A DNA stretch of 64,000 nucleotides from Ephemerocybe angulata (Eukaryota; Basidiomycota; Agaricomycetes; Agaricales; Psathyrellaceae), in assembly GCA_013368325.1 (NCBI GenBank), contig JAACJK010000110.1:744001-808000 (forward strand), read 5' to 3'. Below, piece by piece: positions 57,157-64,000 of this stretch. The position numbers and the translations under genes are program-made. The stretch's first letter is position 1; each line of letters starts with the position of its first letter. A model generated the notes under the pieces. It had not been told where the DNA came from and ran no database searches. It saw only the letters and a list, made by a program, of their open reading frames with translations.

Positions 57157-58444
57157 TGTCCTCCAGTCTGCCTGAAGTCGCTCGCCGGACGTCGATACGT
57201 CGTGTATTCGACGTTCCAGCACACGTCTCTCGCCCACAGCCCTCGTCATCAACTCTCTTGCCCTCGCTATCTCGGTGACGCTGTCTCAGTGAGTACTGAC
57301 TGTATGGATGCTCTGTTCGCTTTCCTGACTTCATTCCAGGGACAGCAGTACAGTTGCGCCAGCCTGAAGTCGTCACCTCCCCTTACACACGCGAGGCCGC
57401 TTGACACCGCTCGCCGGAAGGATTTCTGTTGTGTTTGGGCGCTTCCAGCGAGACGACTGCAATGCTCGTTCCCTCAGTACGTGGCTTTCTGGAGATTATG
57501 ACGTGTCTACTGACTCCTACGGAGTCGTCGCTTTACCTTGTAGAACATCATCGTTGACATCCGGTCCTTCAAATATCCGCTGGCAGCGGCACTCGAACAT
57601 GCCTCAAATCCAATGTGCGTGGCTACCCTTCCCCCTCCACAACCATCCAAGCTCATTCCCCAGACACGTCACTCGCCGGACGCATTTCTGTTGCGTTTGG
57701 GCAATCCCGGCGCCATCACCTCGACTTTCGCATACGCGCGGGCACGGCACTCGCTCAGTACGTCGCTCGTCTCCCCTTGTGGCCTCTCTGTTGACTACCA
57801 TTCCCCTCCACGCCATTCAAACCCATTCTCCAGACGCGTCGCTCGCCGGACGCAATTCTGTTGCGTTTGGGCATCCCGACGCCATCACCTCGACTTCCAG
57901 ACGCGTCGCTCGCCGGACGCAATTCTGTTGCGTTTGGGCATCCCGACGCCATCACCTCGACTTCCACATGCGCCGGCGCGGCACTGGCCCAGGCTCTGGT
58001 ACGTCGCCCGTCTCCCATTGTGGCCTCTCTGTTGACTACCATTCCCCTCCACGCCATTCAAACCCATCCCCAAAACACGTCGCTCGCCGGACGCATTTAT
58101 GTTGCCTTTGGGCGTCCCGGCGCCATCACCTCGACTTCCACATGCGCCGGCGCGGCACTGGCACAGGCTCTGGTACGTCGCCCGTCTCCCATTGTGGCCT
58201 TTCTGTTGACTACCTTTCCCCTTCATGCCATTCAAAGCCATTCCCCAGACACGTCGCTCGCCGGACGCATTTCTGTTGCGTTTGGGCATCCCGACGGCGC
58301 CATCACCTCGACATCCCCATGCGCGCTGGCGCGGCTCTCGCTGCAATACGTCACTCGCCCGTTCCCCCTCTCGCGGGATTGATTTCTGTCGTGATTTCGA
58401 CATACCGCCGAACCTCACGTATGGTACGTCAGCCTTATATTTAA
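57157..58444 (+). repeat. Tandem array with exon/intron-like units
   Basis: The core word GTCGCTCGCCGGACGCA recurs at about 57678, 57846, 57909, 58082 and 58257; the spacing is about 168-175 bp except one short 63-bp unit. Each full unit has ~98 bp of GC-rich text (CATCACCTCGACTTCCACAT, GCGCGGCACTGGC), then GTACGTCGCCCGTCTCCCAT, a CTGTTGACTACC branch-like word and a CCCCAG acceptor-like end. Looser units extend left to about 57170. All three plus frames are largely open. I treat it as a tandem repeat; whether it is transcribed and spliced is open. Confidence 0.7.
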
Positions 58445-60436
58445 ATTGCTATGATCTTTGGTACCTCACATTTGACAGGACGAAGGCTGTATCCGGCGCC
58501 AAGTGTGTCATCATCTCGCGCCCTCGCGCTCACTCGCTCCCTCCCCAGCACCACCTTAAAAATCCATTCACGGGGAGCGGCGGCCATTCCGAGTGGTACG
58601 TATGCAATTTCATCTGATGCCTACACCGTTTGACGTCGCCATACAGGCACCATTGTGATTCCTGGTCCGGGCCACCCATGTCGGTAAGCGCGCATTACAC
58701 CACCATCCCGAGCACACATCTCACAGCCATTTTCAAATACAGGCTTTCTAACGTACATTTCCACCTATGCACAAATATTCCCATAGGTACGCTTGTCATC
58801 TTTCCTTGTACGAAACCTTTGCTAACATGATTTAGTATATTTCCCATTCCGGCAGCGCAGGTGCCGCTCATCGCGTCGAACGCCGCTGCCCCGCCCACGC
58901 TGCCTAAATTAAGATGTATAGAGTACCCCTGCCTCGTTACGTAGAACTTCAGGGGTCCCGAAATGCCGTCGAAGTAAATGTCGTCACTTCGGCGGCACTA
59001 AGCCGGGCGGACTTTGAGAAATCATTGTATCCGCTTTGGTTTCACCTTCGAGACCCGGTAATTGCCCTATGCCGTATTTTTGTCTAGTTATATAGGAGCG
59101 AAGCTATTTTTACTTACTATAGTCTAAGTTTATGTGACGAAATTGCGCCGGAGAATAAGATATTGAGGTTTCGCCGAAATAAGCGCCCGTGGCGCTAAAG
59201 CGTCGCGTTCGCTTCCTGGGCATTCTCCAGTAGATTCTAAGGTCTGGGGTAGCCAGATTAGTATGTATTGCATTCCATTTATGTACTATAGCCTCCCAAT
59301 TGAACGTAGTGGCGATCCTTCTATGGATACATATCAGAACTACTCGGCCTATCCTGGTTCAACATTCCAAACCAAGTCTTTGACTTCCGAGCGCTCGCAG
59401 CGCGCGAAGTCTATTTTGTAGATTCAGGGCACATATCACAATTCTCAGACATGGGAGCCGATGACTGGTAACCGCCCTCTCACGCCGGCGTGGACATCCG
59501 AACATGCAAGTCAGCGCCAACATTGAAACAGTAACGAGTTTTCATGGTGTGCGTCGAAGTTACGTTTGGCCACCCTGGGGTTATCTAGGAACCTGAGAAC
59601 TTCAACAGGTGTAATTATAGATGATGCATGCCATTTCGGAGTTGATGGTATGCGTTGTGGATGCTCGATTGAGTCTACGGCATTGGTAAAGCGGGTTTTG
59701 ACGAGATAAGCGCCCAAATGCAAAGGACGCGATTGCAGTGGCACTCGTTGCTTACAACCTTCCATGCTGGTATATACAGTAAGACTACGTACCTCGTGCT
59801 ACTAATATAATATCCATTACCCTGCACTGCGACGCCAACCCATAGAAAAAGCTGCATGAAACTCACCTCGCGCTCTACTCCTCCACCCCATCCTACGCTC
59901 AAACCGTGCTCTCGCACCCATTCAAAGCCCATCTTACGTTCGCTCACACACTAGTACTAAGCGGTAACACAGCATTCTGACAGGTGTCACTCTGCCCAGC
60001 GAAGATTTACAACTTATGTACTGGATGTATTTGCGTGAATGGGTTGAGCGGGAGAACGTGCTAGGCGTCGATTTGCGTGAGTTCTGCGCCTGGGCGTTCG
60101 GTTGAGGTGGATAATGGCTGGCTTGGCATGATATATGACAGGACTATGTACGTATGTTGCGCTGGTGACCGGAGTCGCGCAGATATCGTGGAATGTGTTT
60201 ATAGCACCCCAGATGCTGATAACTCGGCGAGACGCTCATTACACTGGTGAGAGATAAGCACTAGTTTATTCAAATAGCAGTTACATGTGTATACTACATT
60301 TATGAATACCTTACCATAGTTTGTATGTCCCCCAGTAAGTACCCCAACGAAGAAATGGACGACATCGTCGATCCCATCCTCCTCATCCCATTCACCAATC
60401 CAGTCGTTACAACGACACTAATTCCAGATCTCGGCA
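58445..60436. other. Gene-poor region with splice-like signals and one short ORF
   Basis: From 58470 to 58905 there are several close donor and acceptor words (for example CCATACAG at 58640-58648 and AAATACAG near 58736). They may continue the array's exon-like pattern. A 57-codon open frame from ATG 58914 reads MYRVPLPRYVELQGSRNAVE, then VNVVTSAALSRADFEKSLYP and ends at a TAG near 59085; it looks protein-like but has no relative here. TAAGCGCCC words lie at 59180 and 59707. I see no supported gene. Confidence 0.4.
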
Positions 60437-61877
60437 AGTCTTGGCATCAGGAAAAGGCCTGACGCGTGGGGAGCGTGGGGGCCGTGGCAGGCGCGTCTGA
60501 TCGTGGAGGGAACACTGCCACGGCTGCTCACGCCATCGCACGCGCCCCACGCTCGGCGATCACCCCACGGAGTCGAAATCTCCACGGATTGGAATGCTCC
60601 TGATAGAGCGCGGATTATCCACACCTCCAGTTCCTTACGCCATAGGCAATAGATATAGATGACCGGGAGACTTGCTATACTTATACTCAGCTGGGTCATT
60701 GTAACGTTACATAGATGTAATCAGAAGTAATTGAAGTTCATACATGGTCTACGTTAATGCGGGTCATAAGCAGTCTTCTAGACACGAATAAATTGGACGG
60801 TGGCCTACGGTGGCCGGAAATGTTGCGAAGTCGGTTCAAACTCCGAATGATGCGACGCGGACACGTGATAGAATCAATTTTCGGGTGGGCGCGGACGGAT
60901 CTGGCTTGTCATCCACCATCATCATCCCTTCTCCTCCCACTCCCCGCTCCCGAGTCCCCCTGCTCACTGCAATGGGATCTCTGAATGGTCGTCATATCAG
61001 TGAGTAGTTATTCATTTCTCCTCCCCATGCCGCTTATGGATCGATTGCCTGCAGCCCGAGTCGTCCTTGAGCATTGACTGATTCCATGGCATAGGTGTGT
61101 TTCGACCACTAATCATCTCCTTTCTATCGCTCTTTTTGACGACATCCGCAGGGTCATTACCAGCTTCAATCCTCTCCCATCTTACCCCGACGCGATCCGG
61201 TCCTTGGGAACACCCCCAAAGGTATGTACCGTTTGATGATCCAAGGCGATTTGCTGACCTTTTCCGTACCTCAGTGTTCAAGCATTTCACGCCTGGTCCC
61301 CGGCGTTCATGTCTTGGGTGCAAGGCTTGGTCATTGTCACTTTGAGCTCCCCATCCACCCGTGTCCTATTGCCACCTCTCGGCGCTCGCTGGTATGTTTC
61401 TCATTGGCCATCGTGGTTCCCATGCTGAGTCGCTGACATGCTTCTCACCACATCTGAACAAGCAATCGTCAAGCTTCTCCACGTTCCATTACTCCCGCTC
61501 GCAAACAGGGCCGCAGGCGGCTTCATTTTTGTTTGGTATCTAGCTGTAGAGTACGATTTCTGTGTACATTAGTATGTCTGGACGCATTGTAGTAGTTTAG
61601 AATCCGAAATATAAAAAATTTACCCCTCATCAATGAAATATGAGCATATTCCGAGCAGAAAAGTAGATTGCGGAAGGCGTGGGCGACCGTGGAGAGTAGC
61701 GTGGAAGGCGTGGTGAGCACCGTGGAGGGCGTGGTACACGCTGCCCACGGAGAAGCGTGGTGCCACGTTCCACCGTGATCAGACGCTAATAGGTTATGGG
61801 CCCACGGTGATCGTGGACGCGTGATGGCCGTGACCCACGGCCCTCACGCGTCTGGGCTTTTCCTGATGGGCAGTCTT
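60437..61877. mobile_element. Putative non-autonomous element with CATCAGG inverted ends
   Basis: CATCAGGAAAAGGCCTGACG at 60445 onward matches, reversed, the sequence ending at 61868 (CATCAGGAAAAGCCCAGACG read on the minus strand), with about 24 of 27 bases equal. Both ends continue with many CGTGG/CCACG words. The 6-mer AGTCTT flanks both sides (60437-60442 and 61872-61877) and could be a target duplication. No transposase is encoded within about 1.43 kb. Confidence 0.55.
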
Positions 61878-64000
61878 AGATATCACACACGTAAGGTCTA
61901 AAGATAGCCTGAATTATGCTAAGGCCTACGGGGCGTTCCAGAGCCGTGAAGATTGGGCCAAGAGCGAATCGGCGTGGAGGGATACGAACGTAAGTTATTC
62001 TCCACATCGGTTTCGCACCCACTCACTCACCGGAGTCTTCGCTTCCGAGACTTGGCATGACAGAATACCCTCATGCGTGTGTGAAGCTCGGGGTCGTCGG
62101 TGTGGGGACTTGGGGTATAAAAGCTGGGAGGATGTGGGTTGGCTCTGCATCCTCCTCAGCGAGCGACATTCCCCCTTCACTTCAAGTCCACTTCACATTT
62201 CAACATTCCACTTCTTGTATTTCAATGTCACTGTTATCATTGTGTCTATTGTCTACTCTATTACTCTACTATACTCTACTCTACGTGCTCGTCGTCGTCT
62301 TCCAACGACGAGCTCGAGTTCCTCCCCCGCTCCCGCTTTGATCAATCCCATTTCAGACCCCGCGCCACATATATACCCCCGGCTCGCTTCTCCGTCTTGC
62401 CACGTCTCCCACCTTCCTCGCTTTCCCCCACAAGGCTGGTCATCGTCGAGCCCGTCGTCGAGGTATGCTTTTATCCATCCTGCTCATCGTCTACATCGTC
62501 CTTACCCATCTCCAGACCGTCTTTAATTGCTCGCCGTCGTGCAGTCTCTACACCGAGGTCAGTATATTCTTGAATACCTGTACGACGTCTTTACTCACCT
62601 TGGCTTCGTTTGCCACAGCCGTCCTTCCGCAATGCCCAAGGTGAATTGATTATCTTGCTCACCCTCGTCGACGTTGAGCTCACCCTCTCCCTCGTTGTCT
62701 AGACCCTCCAACACCGTGCTCGCTCGTCGTCAAAGAAGTGAGTTCACTCTACCCTCTCACTCGTCGACGTATCTGACTTCATTTGTGTCAGCACAGACGT
62801 CCGCCAGCACCACCAGTGAGCCTCTCGATGGGGCGCGCACGTAGCCGAGCAGCCTGTGATTGTTTCCGAGTGCCGTGCCGACTTCAAGGTGAGTTTACGA
62901 TTTCCCCGTATTCGAGGTCGTCGCTGACTCGCATGCTCCAGCCGCCGTCCTTCACAGGCTACGCCCGGTCACCCATCGTCGACTCACACACGCGCCGTCG
63001 TCGTAACCTCACCCACACCTGGATCCGTCGCAAGCGCACACCGGCTCTCCCCCGTCGTCGACATACGCACTCAAGGTCGTCGTCGTCGAGCCTCCACGTC
63101 GTCGTAATCTCAGCAAAGAACGCCCCGACCTCAACACACACTGTGCTCGTCAAAAGGCAAGTCTATTCGTGTCATGTCAATACATGTGTTCTAATTACTG
63201 ACGTACCCTCGCAGTTACCCCTTCCTATCTGACGCAGAGTTCCCCGCCTAAACATATCCCTCACCCAGCCGTCGTGTGTTCACGATATTCAAGATCTAGA
63301 CGCGTCTAGGCTACGTCAAGGTATCGCAGGTGAGTGATGGTATGTACTTTGTGCCAGTGGCAGCGCACTCACCGACCGTTGCTGCAGTGACAGTCGTACA
63401 TAGAGGGCGCGGGCGTGGTGTACTGGGGTTAGTCTTCTGGAGGCTGTGGTCATCGGTCAGTGAGTTGGTCTATAAGGTCTGCGGCGCGTACTCACCTGGT
63501 TTCGCTCTAGACGTATGCGAGCGCAGCTACGCTTCTCAGGCTTGGCTCGAATCCGGTGTTCGCTTCGGAGTTCCTGGGATCGTATCGTCGGGAAGTCGCT
63601 CGCAGGGTCGGTATGGACCCGCATTCGCTAGAGCGCGATCCGGAGAGCCGACGACCATATTCGAGCGACTCGTGCGAGGGCGTAGAGGCTGGTGGATGTC
63701 GTGGTTGCCTGTGAGTAAGTCGGTCGTCAAACTCTGGCCTAGATACTCACCTGTTTTCGCTCCAGACCGTGCAAGCGCAGCCACCGTCGTCTCTAATCTC
63801 CACCTTCGGTCTTGCTGTTGAGGGCTAGGCTTGAGAGGGGATGTTCCGAGGGTATCTAGTGGTTCTTGGCGAGTCATTTCGTTGAATAGTTGGATCATGG
63901 GCCTGGTACTTACCTGGATTCCGTAGAGCGCGATCCAAATGGCAAGGCCGAAGTGGTGTGTCGTGAGGTGTGGGTCACGAAGTTTCCGTGAGGTGAGCGC
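61878..64000. other. GTC/GAC-rich region, no supported gene
   Basis: A TATAAAA box at 62116-62122 is followed by pyrimidine-rich text and an ATG at 62225 opening a short hydrophobic frame (MSLLSLCLLSTLLLYYTLLY). Downstream, GTCGTCG-type triplets are frequent to about 63130, with several donor/acceptor-like words (GTGAGTTTACG near 62900; CTCCAG 62936-62941). From 63450 to 63800 the words TACTCACCTG(G/T)TTTCGCTC(T/C)AGAC occur twice. A promoter and a many-exon transcript are possible, but I cannot assemble a protein. Confidence 0.35.

Noticed and set aside
57401..58444. 347-codon ORF across the tandem array
   Set aside because: It merely reads through repeat units; other frames are open too and its sequence is repetitive, so I list the array instead of a gene.

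Overview
The window looks like nuclear DNA of an Agaricomycete (mushroom-forming basidiomycete). Genes are broken by many 50-75 bp GT-AG introns. The families present are typical of that class: kinase-like expansions including a FunK1-type gene, LRR-like F-box genes, a DUF6533-type membrane protein, a Tnp2 (CACTA-type) transposase and NYN/CCCH zinc-finger genes. No tRNA, rRNA or CRISPR was seen.

Layout. 1-5 kb: three housekeeping-like genes (Mrl1-like receptor tail, Tra2-like splicing factor, a putative OB-fold protein). 5.5-9.3 kb: two convergent F-box paralogues. 9.5-13.2 kb: an internally deleted kinase-like pseudogene, a many-exon DUF6533-type gene and a decayed kinase fragment. 13.5-16.9 kb: a small hypothetical gene, a broken RVB2 copy (A, minus strand) and the truncated 3' end of a coiled-coil gene. 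17-23 kb: three kinase-like genes and a small SH3-like gene. 23.7-27.5 kb: conserved island (mitochondrial ribosomal protein L2, Gon7-like, protein methyltransferase). 27.6-33.3 kb: repeats, two kinase-like genes and a second small SH3-like gene. 33.7-46.6 kb: two NYN-CCCH paralogues on either side of an apparently complete 7 kb CACTA-type transposon. 47.8-56 kb: a chimeric gene, the full coiled-coil gene, a short inverted-repeat element with satellite DNA, a FunK1 kinase and a second broken RVB2 copy (B, plus strand). 56-64 kb: gene-poor repeats, including a tandem array whose units look like exon plus intron.

Two themes stand out. First, RVB2 is present as two incomplete copies about 39 kb apart in opposite orientation. 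Copy A lacks the large central exon (domain II and Walker B). Copy B keeps that exon but lacks the C-terminal part. They belong to a rearranged inverted duplication that also contains the neighbouring coiled-coil gene. Second, two kinase-like genes (K3, K4) each sit head to head with a previously unlabelled ~80-residue, three-exon protein, separated by about 220-250 bp of homologous sequence. All four complete-looking kinase-like genes K1-K4, and also K5, have arginine where the VAIK lysine would be expected. This kinase-like/small-SH3 pair is the best candidate here for an undescribed two-gene module.
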